Source: Alsobacter sp046349155 (GTDB taxonomy: Bacteria; Pseudomonadota; Alphaproteobacteria; Rhizobiales; Beijerinckiaceae). From it: a DNA stretch of 64,000 nucleotides. Made by a program: the position numbers and the translations under genes. Positions within the stretch are counted from its first letter, which is position 1, and every line of letters starts with the position of its first letter. The DNA lies in assembly GCA_046349155.1 (NCBI GenBank), contig JAXMCW010000001.1, positions 2,046,001-2,110,000 of the forward strand, in the 5' to 3' direction. The notes under the pieces are model-generated. The model saw nothing but the letters and a program-made list of their open reading frames with translations, had not been told where the DNA came from and did not search any database. Positions 42,439 to 51,536 of the stretch are shown here, piece after piece.

Positions 42439-44037
42439 ATGGGACCTCACCTGCGCGCCCTCCTCGCGGCCCTGGTCGCCGGGCTTGCCATCCTCACCGG
42501 GATGGCGGGACCGGACCGGGCGTCGGCGCACGCCTCCCTGCTGCAATCGGCGCCCTCCGACGGGGCCGTGCTCGCCAGCGGACCTGCAGAGGTCGTGCTG
42601 AGCTTCAACGAACCCGTCTCGCCCCTCGCCGTCCGGCTGATCGACGCGGACGGGACGTCCCGGAGCCTGTCGGCCAGGGCCGAGGGCAGCGTCGTGCGCG
42701 CGCAGGTCCCGGCGCTCGCACCCGGCGCTCATGCGCTGAGCTGGCGTGTCGTCTCCGAGGATGGGCATCCCGTCGCGGGTGCCGTCCTGTTCTCGGTCGG
42801 CGGCCCGGCCCCGGGCGGCGGCCTGCTCGACGCCGATGCGCCGGATCCGGCCGCGCGCGCCGCCTTGTGGCTGGCGCGGCTGGCCATGGCGGTTGGCCTG
42901 ACCTTCGGGGTGGGCGGCACCGTCATTCGCGCGTGGATGGGGTCGGCAGGGGACACGGGAGGGCCGTGGACCAGGGCCGCGCTCCTGCTGGGCCTTGCAG
43001 GCTGCGCCATCGCGCCCGGCCTCCAGGGCATGGATGCACTCGGCCTGCCGCTGGCCTCCCTGCCGAGCGGGATCGCCTGGTCGACCGGTCTTGGCACCCG
43101 CTTCGGGGTGACGATCCTCCTGGCGGGAGCGGCCGTCGTCCTGGCGCTGGCCTCTGGCAGGGGCGGCGTGCGCAGCCGCCGCATCGTTTCGGCAGGCGCG
43201 CTCGTCCTGGCCGGCCTCGCCGTCGCCGCGAGCGGCCACGCCTCCACGGCGTCGCCGCAGGCGCTGACGCGCCCCGCCGTCGCCCTGCATGTCGTGGCGG
43301 CCGCGCTCTGGCTCGGCGCGCTGGTTCCCCTGGCGACAGGCTGGCGGCGTCGGGAGGCCCTGGCGCCGTTCCTGGGACACGCGTCGCGGCTCCTCGTGGT
43401 CCCCGTGGGCCTGCTCGCCCTGTCCGGCCTGATCCTGGCGGCGATCCAGGTCGGCGACCCGGCCGCGCTGCTCGCGACGGCCTATGGCCGCGTGCTCCTG
43501 GCCAAGCTGGCCGCGGTCGGCCTCATGCTGTTGCTCGCCGCCGCGAATCGCTGGCGCTGGACCCGGCCGGCCCTCGCAGGGAACGCTCGGGCCTGGGAGC
43601 GGCTGGGACGACTCGCGGCGGCTGAGGCCGTCCTCGCACTTGCTGTCCTCGGATTGGCGGGCCTGTGGCGCTTCACGCCCCCGCCGCGGGCCCTGGCGCT
43701 CGCCGATGCGCGGCCGGCGAGCGTCCACCTGCACACGGCCCAGGCCATGGCCGACGTCGCGGTCACGCCGGGGCGCAGCGGGCCGGTCACGGTATCGCTG
43801 TCCCTCCTCACGGGCGATTTCGGGCCGCTCGACGCGAAGGAGGTGACGCTGGTGTTCCGTCGCCCCGACCTCGGGCTCGAGTCGATCAGGCGTCCCGCCT
43901 TCAAGCCGGGTGACGGGACCTGGGCGGTGCGGGATCTCGTCCTGCCCGCGCCAGGACGCTGGCAGGTCGAGGTCGAGGTGCTGATCGACGACTTCACGCT
44001 CGCGCGCCTGCCCGGCGAGCTGGATCTCAGGCCCTGA
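42439..44037 (+). CDS. CopC-CopD fusion, copper resistance/import protein
   Basis: A 532-residue fusion. After a signal peptide the CopC beta-barrel starts at His31 (HASLLQSAPSDGAVL), the expected Cu ligand, and ends in GHPVAGAVLFSVGG, which carries a second ligand. CopD follows with about eight membrane helices (for example ARLAMAVGLTFGVGGTVIRAW, LTRPAVALHVVAAALWLGALVPLATG with the His/Trp helix, VLLAKLAAVGLMLLLAAANR). A soluble C-terminal domain (SVHLHTAQAMADVAVTPGRSG ...) resembles FixH/YtkA-like domains. Together it likely binds periplasmic Cu and moves it across the inner membrane. ATG 42439 is preferred over GTG 42418. Confidence 0.9.
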   Translation: MGPHLRALLAALVAGLAILTGMAGPDRASAHASLLQSAPSDGAVLASGPAEVVLSFNEPVSPLAVRLIDADGTSRSLSARAEGSVVRAQVPALAPGAHALSWRVVSEDGHPVAGAVLFSVGGPAPGGGLLDADAPDPAARAALWLARLAMAVGLTFGVGGTVIRAWMGSAGDTGGPWTRAALLLGLAGCAIAPGLQGMDALGLPLASLPSGIAWSTGLGTRFGVTILLAGAAVVLALASGRGGVRSRRIVSAGALVLAGLAVAASGHASTASPQALTRPAVALHVVAAALWLGALVPLATGWRRREALAPFLGHASRLLVVPVGLLALSGLILAAIQVGDPAALLATAYGRVLLAKLAAVGLMLLLAAANRWRWTRPALAGNARAWERLGRLAAAEAVLALAVLGLAGLWRFTPPPRALALADARPASVHLHTAQAMADVAVTPGRSGPVTVSLSLLTGDFGPLDAKEVTLVFRRPDLGLESIRRPAFKPGDGTWAVRDLVLPAPGRWQVEVEVLIDDFTLARLPGELDLRP

Positions 44038-44207
44038 CTGGCGCGTTGTACGGGCTCGACGACGCGGGCCGGAGGCCTGCCACGATCTTGCCCCAAGGCA
44101 TTCATGCTGGGTTCAGGGCGGTTCGGGCATTCCTATGGCCAAGACAAGCGGCATCCGTCGTGCGTCGGCCGCCCCGAAGGCGGCCCCGGGTGCCAGGGAG
44201 ACGTGCC

Positions 44208-44567
44208 ATGATCAAGAACAAGTTCGCCGTCGGAGCGCTCGCCGCCGCCACCGTCGCCAGCACCCTGGCGCTCAGCAACCCCGCCGAGGCCGGCTATTAT
44301 TATCGCCGCGGCGGATGGAATCCCGGCGCAGCGGCCGCAGTCGGCGCCATTGGCGGCCTTGCGCTCGGGGCGGCCCTCGCAGCCCCGCGCCCGGCCTACG
44401 GCTATCCGGCCCCGGTCTACGGCGCTCCCGTTTCCGTGTACGGCGCCCCTGCCTACGGCCCGGCTCCCGTCTATGTCGAGCCCGCCCCGACCTGCTGGGT
44501 GCAGCGGCAGCGCGTGTGGAACGGCTGGGGCTGGGTGTGGCAGCGCCAGCGTGTGTGTGACTACTGA
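44208..44567 (+). CDS. small secreted Gly/Tyr/Pro-rich protein
   Basis: A 119-residue protein with a signal peptide (FAVGALAAATVASTLALSNPAEA), a GYYYRRGGW motif, a Gly/Ala hydrophobic stretch (AAAAVGAIGGLALGAALAA, the glycine-zipper type), Pro/Tyr repeats (YGAPVSVYGAPAYGPAPVY), and a C-terminal CWVQRQRVWNGWGWVWQRQRVCDY with two cysteines. This layout is common among alphaproteobacterial envelope proteins of unknown role. A strong terminator follows. Confidence 0.7.
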   Translation: MIKNKFAVGALAAATVASTLALSNPAEAGYYYRRGGWNPGAAAAVGAIGGLALGAALAAPRPAYGYPAPVYGAPVSVYGAPAYGPAPVYVEPAPTCWVQRQRVWNGWGWVWQRQRVCDY

Positions 44568-44592
44568 GCCATCCCCTCCCGGCTCGGATGCG

Positions 44593-44625
44593 AAAAGGCC
44601 CCGGTCGCGAGACCGGGGCCTTTTT
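44593..44625. terminator. bidirectional rho-independent terminator
   Basis: A perfect 14-pair inverted repeat AAAAGGCCCCGGTC / GACCGGGGCCTTTT with a GCGA loop, followed by T on the plus strand and preceded by A. It lies between the converging small secreted protein gene and the MHS transporter gene and can end both transcripts. Confidence 0.85.
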
Positions 44626-44673
44626 GCTGGCCAGTGGCCGGGCAGGGCGCCGCGAGACGCCCTGCCGCCGGGA

Positions 44674-46347
44674 TCAGTCCGCCGCGTAGATGTCGCGGTC
44701 CTTGGTCTCCGGGATGAAGATCAGGCCGATGATGAAGGTCATCAGGGCGAAGGCGATCGGGTACCAGAGGCCGTAATAGATGTCGCCCGTCTGGGCCACC
44801 ATGGCGAGGGCCGTGGCGGGCAGCAGGCCTCCGAACCAGCCGTTGCCGATGTGGTAGGGCAGCGACATCGCGGTGTAGCGGATGCGGGTCGGGAAGAGTT
44901 CCACCAGGGCCGCCGCGATCGGGCCGTACACCATCGTGACATAGATCACGAGGATGAAGAGCAGACCGATGATGGAAGCCACCTGAGGACGGAAAATGTC
45001 GAAGGGGTTCGACATCTTCACGATGTTGGGGTCGCCCGGCTTGGGATAGCCGGCGGCCTGGACGGCGGTCGCGACGCTCTTGGCGAAGTCGGGGCCGACC
45101 ACGACGGGCACGCTCGTGTCGTTGACCTTGATCGCGGTCGGGGTCCCCGCCGGCGCAGCTTCCGTGACGTAGCGCACGGATTGCGAGGCGAGCGTCCGGC
45201 GGGCGACGTCGCAGGGCTCGGTGAACTGTCGGATGCCGACGGGATCGAAGAGGCTGCCGCAGGTCGCGGGGTCGGCCACCACCGTCACCTTCACGTTCTC
45301 GATGGCCTTCTCGAGCGTCGGGTTGGCGAAGCTCGTGATGCCCTTGAAGATCGGGAAGAAGGTGAGGGCGGCGATCAGGCAACCCGCCAGGATGATCGGC
45401 TTGCGGCCGATGCGGTCGGACAGGGCGCCGAACACCACGAAGAAGGCGGTGCCGAGCAGGAGCGACCAGGCGATCAGCAGGTTCGCGGTGTAACCCTCAA
45501 CCTTCAGGATGCCCGTGAGGAAGAACAGGGCGTAGAACTGGCCCGTGTACCACACCACGGCCTGGCCGGCGGTCAGGCCGAGCAGGGCGAGGATCGCGAC
45601 CTTGGCATTGCGCCACTGGCCGAAGGCCTCTGAGATCGGGGCCTTGGAGTGGGTGCCCTCCGCCTTCATGCGCTGGAAGGCCGGCGATTCGTTGAGCTGC
45701 AGGCGGATCCAGACGGAGACCCCGAGCAGCACGATCGACACCAGGAACGGGATGCGCCAGGCCCAGGCGGCGAAGGCGGGCTCGCCCACGATCGTGCGGG
45801 TGAACAGGATCACCAGCAGCGAGAGGAAGAGGCCGAGCGTCGCCGTGGTCTGGATCCACGAGGTGTAGAAGCCGCGGCGGCCCTGCGGGGCGTGCTCGGC
45901 CACGTAGGTCGCCGCCCCGCCATACTCGCCGCCGAGCGCGAGGCCCTGCAGCAGGCGCAGCGAGATCAGGATGATCGGGGCCGCGACGCCGATGGAGGAG
46001 TAGGAGGGCAGCAGGCCGACGATGAAGGTCGACAGGCCCATGATCAGGATGGTGACGAGGAAGGTGTACTTGCGCCCGACGAGGTCGCCGATGCGGCCGA
46101 ACACCAGGGCGCCGAAGGGGCGCACCAGGAAGCCCGCCGCGAAGGCGAGCAGCGCGAAGATGTTGCGGGTGTTCTGCGAGAACTCGCTCGAGAAGAACTG
46201 CGAGCCGATCACCACGGCCAGCGAGCCGTAGAGATAGAAATCGTACCACTCGAACACAGTGCCGAGCGAGGACGCGAAGATCACGCGCCTCTCGTCGGCC
46301 GTCATCGGCCGTACTCTTTCGGCGGCCGCGGCGGATGCCATCGTCAT
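44674..46347 (-). CDS. MFS transporter, metabolite:H+ symporter type with a large extra loop
   Basis: A 557-residue MHS-type symporter. N-terminal features are typical: SSLGTVFEWYDFYLYGSLA in TM1, RPFGALVFGRIGDLVGRKYTFL, LRLLQGLALGGEYGGAATYVAEHAP, and LSDRIGRKPIIL. Between about residues 340 and 455 there is a hydrophilic insertion with Cys363 and Cys379, not found in ProP or KgtP as I recall them; it would lie outside the cytoplasm and could form a disulfide-bearing lid. Proteins like this usually carry dicarboxylates, shikimate or osmolytes. GGAGACC is an acceptable ribosome site before ATG 46347. Confidence 0.88.
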   Translation of the reverse strand: MTMASAAAAERVRPMTADERRVIFASSLGTVFEWYDFYLYGSLAVVIGSQFFSSEFSQNTRNIFALLAFAAGFLVRPFGALVFGRIGDLVGRKYTFLVTILIMGLSTFIVGLLPSYSSIGVAAPIILISLRLLQGLALGGEYGGAATYVAEHAPQGRRGFYTSWIQTTATLGLFLSLLVILFTRTIVGEPAFAAWAWRIPFLVSIVLLGVSVWIRLQLNESPAFQRMKAEGTHSKAPISEAFGQWRNAKVAILALLGLTAGQAVVWYTGQFYALFFLTGILKVEGYTANLLIAWSLLLGTAFFVVFGALSDRIGRKPIILAGCLIAALTFFPIFKGITSFANPTLEKAIENVKVTVVADPATCGSLFDPVGIRQFTEPCDVARRTLASQSVRYVTEAAPAGTPTAIKVNDTSVPVVVGPDFAKSVATAVQAAGYPKPGDPNIVKMSNPFDIFRPQVASIIGLLFILVIYVTMVYGPIAAALVELFPTRIRYTAMSLPYHIGNGWFGGLLPATALAMVAQTGDIYYGLWYPIAFALMTFIIGLIFIPETKDRDIYAAD

Positions 46348-46679
46348 TCCTGGTCTCCTTGGATGATCCCTGCCGTTCGACATCGGGGGGTGGCCGGGCG
46401 CGCAGGCGTGCGACGGCAGGCTCTTGGCGGCCTCGACCGCCGGCGCCGGGGCGCCGGTCCGTTCTTCCCCGTGGCCCGATCGGCGAGCCTTGTTCTTGTC
46501 TTCGCTGGGCTTCGGCCAACCCGGTGGGCGGCCGTCCCGACGTGCCCGGACTCTAGCTCACCCGGGGAATGTCGGATATCGCGTGCTCCATTGAACCTTC
46601 GTCTAGTCGGCCTAGAGGCTTCTCGCACCTGCGAAAAACTGAAGGTTGCGCTTCGGCGAGACCTTGACGGCGCGTCGCG
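46348..46679. other. spacer upstream of the MHS gene (332 bases)
   Basis: Holds the region upstream of the leftward MHS gene and downstream of the exonuclease gene. Bases 46560-46660 are more AT-rich than the rest and may contain the promoter, but no clear -35/-10 pair could be assigned. No ORF or RNA recognised. Confidence 0.35.
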
Positions 46680-47348
46680 TCAGCCGGAGGTGAAGCTGTC
46701 GAGACCCCGCGTGCGGGGACGGGCGATGCGCACGCCGCGCTCCTTCATGTCGCGCAGCAACAGGTACATCATTCCGGTCATCAGGGCGTCCGCGAAGGCG
46801 TCGTGCTGGCCGAGGTCGGGGATGCCGAGGTCGCGCTGGATGGCCGCGAAGGTGAGGTCGATCGTGGTGCCCGGCGGGGCGTCGCCGTACTTGCGCTCGT
46901 GGTAGAGGCGCGACACCTCGATGAGCGGGTTGGGCAGCTCCGTGCCGATGAAGCCGAGCACGTACTTGTCGAGCATGGCCACGTCGAACTCGAGGAAATA
47001 GCCCACGAGCGGCCGGCCCCCGATGAAGTGCAGGAAATCCGGCAGGATCTTGTAGATCAGCGAACCCCCGGCCACGTCCGCGTGGCGCAGGCGGTGCACC
47101 TTGATGGCCTCGGGGTCCATCTCCGCGTCGGGCCTTGCCACCGCCTCGAAGCGCTCGCTGGTGAGAATCCGGTTCCCGCGGATCTTGATGGCCGCGATCG
47201 TGACGACGTCATCCTTCGCCACGTCGAGACCCGTCGTCTCCGTGTCGATCACCACGACCTCGTCCGGCGGACCCGGCTTGAACAGGAACCGGTAGGACTG
47301 GTCGCCGATCGTCGCCTGGTGCAGCAGGCGCTTGAGCGGACGCAGCAT
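46680..47348 (-). CDS. 3'-5' exonuclease, DnaQ-like (DEDDh)
   Basis: A 222-residue DEDDh exonuclease. Motif I is VVIDTETTGLD, motif II lies in LVGYFLEFDVAMLDKY, and motif III is LGQHDAFADALMTGMMYLLL with the catalytic His and Asp. Its ATG overlaps the stop of the DUF294 gene by one base (TGATG), so the two are translationally coupled. In many proteobacteria this exonuclease accompanies a DUF294/CBS protein and ActP; its role there is not clear and probably involves nucleotides or RNA rather than replication proofreading. Confidence 0.9.
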   Translation of the reverse strand: MLRPLKRLLHQATIGDQSYRFLFKPGPPDEVVVIDTETTGLDVAKDDVVTIAAIKIRGNRILTSERFEAVARPDAEMDPEAIKVHRLRHADVAGGSLIYKILPDFLHFIGGRPLVGYFLEFDVAMLDKYVLGFIGTELPNPLIEVSRLYHERKYGDAPPGTTIDLTFAAIQRDLGIPDLGQHDAFADALMTGMMYLLLRDMKERGVRIARPRTRGLDSFTSG

Positions 47349-49147
47349 CAGAACATCCCGAGATTGAAGTGGCGGCGCAGGATCTCACGGAAATCCTTGA
47401 CCCGCCCGAACGCATCCCGCAGCAGGTCGCGCTCCATGCTGGAGAGCGCGGCCGGCCTCACCAGGGTGCCGCCCCTGGCGCCCTGGGCGAGCTGTGCGTC
47501 GAGCCTCAGCGTCATCAGGAAGCGGAAGGCCTCGACGAGTTCGGCCGCGAAATCGCGCCGCAGCACGCCGATCTTCGCCAGCGCCTCGATCCGCGCCGCC
47601 GTGGCCGTCGCCAGGACGCCCTTTTCGAGGGCGAGCGCGCGGGCGCCGTGGACGATGGGGAACAGGCCCCCCTTCTTCAGGTCGAGCGCGTCGCCCTGGC
47701 CCTCGGCCGTGATCAGGTTGTTGAAGAGGCCGATCGGGGTGGGGAACTGCTCGACGGCCTTCGCGAACCGCGCGAGATAGGCCTGCTCGCCGCGCACGCG
47801 GCCGAGCAGCGCGTCGCGGGCCCTGGCGAGGAGCGCCGGGTCGCCGGCGACGGCCTCCGCGTCGACGAAGATCGCGACGTCGAGGTGGACCTTCTCGTCC
47901 GCCGTCGCCAGCCAGCCGCCGAACTCCTCCTCGTAGTCCGCGAGCGTCCTGGACCAGGCGGGGTTGGACACCATCACCCCGCCGGGGCATGGCGGGAAGC
48001 CGAAGCGCTCCAGCGCGCCCGAGAAGTCCCGGCGGAAGGCCTCCAGGTCCTCCGGGGGCACCGGCGCCGCGAGGATGAGGCCGTTGTCCTGGTCGGTGCG
48101 AAGGGTCTGCTCGCCGCGGCCCTCGCTGCCCATGACGATGAGGCATCCGCGCTCCTGGATGGAGGCCGGGGCGACCATGCCGAAGAGGCGGGCCAGGAGG
48201 CGGCGGTTCAGGTCCGAGACGATCTCGCAGATCACGTCGATCTTGATGCCCTGACGGCGCAGGATGCGCACCTGCTGCTCGATCTCGCCCGCCGCGACCG
48301 CGAGGTCGTCGAGGGTGTGGGCGCGGTCGATGCGGCCGGCGACGAGCTGGGCGTTGCCGGCGATGAAGCTCAGGAGGTCGATGTCCTCCACGATGCCGAC
48401 GGGCGTCGCTCCCTGCATCACGGCGATGCGGCGCTTGTTGTGCTTCGTCATCAGCAGCAGCGCCTCGAAGACGAAGTCGTCGGGCGCGAGGCGGACGAGG
48501 TCCCAGTGGGCGAGGTCGCCGACGGGTGTCTCCAGCGGCAGGCGGCGCAGGATGACGGCCTTGGAGAGGTTCATGCCCGTGACGATGCCGAGCCGCTCGC
48601 CGTCGCGCACGTAGAGCGCGTTGCTGTTGATGGCGCGCATGCGGTGGCCGGCCGTCTCGATGGTGTCGCTGGCGAGAATCGCCTCGGCCGGCTGCATCAC
48701 GATGTCGGAGACGCGGGCGCGCATCAGGCTGCCGACGCGGCTCTCCTCCTCCTCGCGCGCCACGGCGTCGAGCTTGCGGGACAGGTCGAGGTAGAAGAAC
48801 GAGGCGAAGCGCGCGTTCTTCTGGATGAGGTCGAGCGTCAGCGCCTTCGGAATGGCGTAGGCCAGGGTCTCCTCGCGCGCGACGAAGGCGTGGCCGGCCG
48901 CGCCGTGGACCAAGGCGCGCGTGTCGAAGGAATCCTTGGGGCCGAGCAGGGCGACGAGCTCCTCGCCGTCGCGTTCCTCCACCGTGCCCTTGATGACGAC
49001 GAAGAGGCTCTCGCTCGCCGCCCCCTGCGCGATCACGGTCTCCCCGGGTCGGACGTAGAGGATGTCGAGGCCGGCCCGCAGGCGCTCGATCTCCTGGGGG
49101 CCGAGTCTGTCGAAGGGCGGGTTGGAAGCGTCGAAGGCCTTGGGCAT
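47348..49147 (-). CDS. DUF294 nucleotidyltransferase-like protein with cNMP and CBS domains
   Basis: A 599-residue signalling-type protein. In order: cyclic-nucleotide-binding-like domain (about 15-130), two CBS repeats (about 150-275: MRARVSDIVMQPAEAILASDTIETAGHRM ... LMTKHNKRRIAVMQGATPVGIVEDID), a GlnD/DUF294 nucleotidyltransferase domain with MGSEGRGEQTLRTDQDNGLIL, and a C-terminal helical domain. The GSEGR...DQDN motif carries the metal-binding Asp pair. It probably senses an adenine nucleotide and modifies a partner. Located directly downstream of actP. Confidence 0.9.
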   Translation of the reverse strand: MPKAFDASNPPFDRLGPQEIERLRAGLDILYVRPGETVIAQGAASESLFVVIKGTVEERDGEELVALLGPKDSFDTRALVHGAAGHAFVAREETLAYAIPKALTLDLIQKNARFASFFYLDLSRKLDAVAREEEESRVGSLMRARVSDIVMQPAEAILASDTIETAGHRMRAINSNALYVRDGERLGIVTGMNLSKAVILRRLPLETPVGDLAHWDLVRLAPDDFVFEALLLMTKHNKRRIAVMQGATPVGIVEDIDLLSFIAGNAQLVAGRIDRAHTLDDLAVAAGEIEQQVRILRRQGIKIDVICEIVSDLNRRLLARLFGMVAPASIQERGCLIVMGSEGRGEQTLRTDQDNGLILAAPVPPEDLEAFRRDFSGALERFGFPPCPGGVMVSNPAWSRTLADYEEEFGGWLATADEKVHLDVAIFVDAEAVAGDPALLARARDALLGRVRGEQAYLARFAKAVEQFPTPIGLFNNLITAEGQGDALDLKKGGLFPIVHGARALALEKGVLATATAARIEALAKIGVLRRDFAAELVEAFRFLMTLRLDAQLAQGARGGTLVRPAALSSMERDLLRDAFGRVKDFREILRRHFNLGMF

Positions 49148-49218
49148 CGCGGCGATCCCTGGCGTGGTCGAGACGCGAACGGCCGGGGCGCAGAGCGCCG
49201 CCGGCCGGGAGGAGGAGA

Positions 49219-49236
49219 GGGGGGCCGGAGCCCCCC
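49219..49236 (-). terminator. hairpin after actP
   Basis: Short GGGGGGC / GCCCCCC stem with a four-base loop, three bases past the actP stop on the minus strand, without a clear T-run. It may separate actP from the DUF294-exonuclease pair. Confidence 0.4.
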
Positions 49237-49239
49237 GTC

Positions 49240-50928
49240 TCAGTGGGCGGTCGCGCCGGCCGAGCCGATGCCCGTCTGGGAGCGGACGAACTGCGCGGGG
49301 AAGCCGGCGCGGTCGATCTTGGCCCGCGCGCTGCTGTCGAGCAGCGAGAAGATCCAGATGCCCACGAAGGCGATCGTCATCGAGAACAGAGCCGGGTTGT
49401 CGTAGGGGAAGGGCGCGGAACCCTTGGCGTTGCCGAACACCGCCTCCCAGACGCCGGGGGACAGGACGACGCCGACCAGGGCCGTGATGAGGCCGAGGAA
49501 GCCGCCGATGACCGCGCCGCGGGTCGTCATGCCCTTCCAGAAGATCGACATCACCAGCACCGGGAAGTTGCACGAGGCGGCGATGGCGAAGGCGAGGCCC
49601 ACCATGAAGGCCACGTTCTGGTTCTCGAAGACGATGCCGAGGATCACGGCGAGGATGCCGAGCGCGATGGTCGCCATCTTGGAGATGCGGATCTCATCCT
49701 GCTCGTTGGCCTGGCCCTTCTTCACGACGGTCGCGTAGAGGTCGTGGCTGATGGCCGAGGCGCCGGCCAGCGTCAGGCCCGACACCACCGCCAGGATCGT
49801 GGCGAAGGCCACGGCGGAGATGAAGCCGAGGAAGACGTTGCCGCCCACGGCCGCCGCCAGGTGGATGGCCGCCATGTTCGAACCGCCCTTGATCGCGGCG
49901 AGGCCCGTCTTGCCGGCGGTCAGGAACTCGGGGTTCGTGGAGACCAGCGTGATGGCGCCGAAGCCGATGATGAAGGTGAGGATGTAGAAGTAGCCGATGA
50001 AGCCCGTGGCGACGAAGACCGACTTGCGGGCGGCCTTGGCGTCGGCGACGGTGAAGAAGCGCATCAGGATGTGCGGCAGGCCGGCCGTGCCGAACATCAG
50101 GGCCAGACCCAGCGAGATCGCCGAGATCGGGTTCGAGATCAGCGAGCCGGGCTCCATGATCGCGAGCTTCTTGGGATGCACCTCGACGGCCTTGCTGAAG
50201 AGCGCATTGGGGCTGAAGCCGAAGTGATAGAGCACCGCGAGCGCCATGAAGGATGCGCCGGCGAGCAGCAGCACCGCCTTGATGATCTGCACCCAGGTGG
50301 TCGCGACCATGCCGCCGAAGGTGACGTAGACGATCATCAGGCCGCCGACGATCACGACCGCCATCCAGTAGTCGAGGCCGAACAGGAGCTGGATCAGCTT
50401 GCCCGCGCCGACCATCTGGGCGATCAGGTAGAAGGCCACGGTGACGAGCGTGCCGCAGGCCGCCAGCACCCGGATCGGGGTCTGGGAGAAGCGGAACGAG
50501 GCCACGTCGGCGAAGGTGAACTTGCCGAGGTTGCGCAGCTGTTCGGCGATGAGGAAGGTCACGATCGGCCAGCCCACCAGCCAGCCCACCGAGTAGATCA
50601 GCCCGTCATAGCCGGAGAGGTAGACGAGGCCGGAAATGCCGAGGAACGAGGCGGCGGACATGTAGTCGCCGGCGATGGCGAGGCCGTTCTGGAAGCCGGT
50701 GATGCCGCCGCCCGCGGTGTAGAACTGCGCGGCCGAGCGCGTCTGCTTGGCGGCCCAGTAGGTGATGCCGAGCGTCAGCAGCACGAAGCCGAGGAACATT
50801 CCGATCGCGGCGACGTTGATCTCCTGCTTCGATCCGCCTTCGATCGCGCCGGCGGCGAGGGCGAGGCCCGGCCAGGAGGTGAGGGCGAGGCCGATGCCCG
50901 CCGTCGCAAGTGTCTTCAACTTCGTCAT
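49240..50928 (-). CDS. actP: cation/acetate symporter
   Basis: A 562-residue sodium:solute symporter (SSS family) with a leading signal segment and 13 membrane helices, the ActP form. Typical stretches: YWAAKQTRSAAQFYTAGGGITGFQNGLAIAGDYMSAASFLGISGLVYLSGYDG, and GLPHILMRFFTVADAKAARKSVFVATGFIGYFY. It takes up acetate and related short carboxylates with a cation. The DUF485 gene lies directly upstream with a shared TGATG-type overlap, as in E. coli yjcH-actP. Start is ATG 50928. Confidence 0.95.
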   Translation of the reverse strand: MTKLKTLATAGIGLALTSWPGLALAAGAIEGGSKQEINVAAIGMFLGFVLLTLGITYWAAKQTRSAAQFYTAGGGITGFQNGLAIAGDYMSAASFLGISGLVYLSGYDGLIYSVGWLVGWPIVTFLIAEQLRNLGKFTFADVASFRFSQTPIRVLAACGTLVTVAFYLIAQMVGAGKLIQLLFGLDYWMAVVIVGGLMIVYVTFGGMVATTWVQIIKAVLLLAGASFMALAVLYHFGFSPNALFSKAVEVHPKKLAIMEPGSLISNPISAISLGLALMFGTAGLPHILMRFFTVADAKAARKSVFVATGFIGYFYILTFIIGFGAITLVSTNPEFLTAGKTGLAAIKGGSNMAAIHLAAAVGGNVFLGFISAVAFATILAVVSGLTLAGASAISHDLYATVVKKGQANEQDEIRISKMATIALGILAVILGIVFENQNVAFMVGLAFAIAASCNFPVLVMSIFWKGMTTRGAVIGGFLGLITALVGVVLSPGVWEAVFGNAKGSAPFPYDNPALFSMTIAFVGIWIFSLLDSSARAKIDRAGFPAQFVRSQTGIGSAGATAH

Positions 50929-51233
50929 CACTTGCTCTCCTCGACGATCTCGCGGGTCAGGGTGTCGAATTCGGTGTTGGCCCGGCGGACATAGATGCCC
51001 GTGAGCACGAAGGCGGAGATGATCACCGCAAGTCCGATCGGGATGCCGATGGTCATGGGCCCTGCCCCGATCGGGATGCCCAGGAAGTGGGGCGCATAGC
51101 CGACCAGCAGGATGAAGCCGAAGTAGATGACCAGCATCGCGAGAGAGAGCCTCCAACCGAAGGAGGACCTCTTGCGCACGAGTTCCTGGAAATGCGGGTT
51201 TCTTTCGATGACCTCGTAGGTCTTTGCGGCCAT
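50928..51233 (-). CDS. DUF485 membrane protein (YjcH-like)
   Basis: A 101-residue inner membrane protein with two helices (SLAMLVIYFGFILLVGYAPHFLG and MTIGIPIGLAVIISAFVLTGIYVRRANTEFD). The N-terminal YEVIERNPHFQELVRKRSSFGW is the DUF485 signature. It is the accessory partner of ActP and its stop overlaps the actP start by one base. ATG 51233 is preferred over the open frame to 51314. Confidence 0.93.
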   Translation of the reverse strand: MAAKTYEVIERNPHFQELVRKRSSFGWRLSLAMLVIYFGFILLVGYAPHFLGIPIGAGPMTIGIPIGLAVIISAFVLTGIYVRRANTEFDTLTREIVEESK

Positions 51234-51536
51234 GCGGCTCCGGACGTCCGTCCGCCTCCTTGATGTTGTCCTCGAAGGCGGGGGAAACGGGCAATGGAGC
51301 ATCGTTCTCGCCAAGCGTTAAGCCTGACGAGAGAAATGGCCCGCCCTGTTCATCTTCCCCTGCTGCATTTCGTTGTAGCCCAGACTCCCCACTCCGGTGA
51401 GCCGTGCTTTCGTCTTGCGACTATCGGTGAGGCTTCGGGCCGCCCCTCGGAGGGGGTGTGCGCGGCGTCACATCGGCGGCTTCGGCCGGCGTGCTAACGC
51501 CATTCCTTCTGTACGAGTCCTGCCTGGAGCACGTCC
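51234..51536. other. promoter region of the acetate-uptake operon (303 bases)
   Basis: Divergent spacer between DUF485-actP and a small secreted protein gene. It should hold both promoters; no confident -35/-10 pair or regulator site was picked out by eye. No ORF or RNA. Confidence 0.35.
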
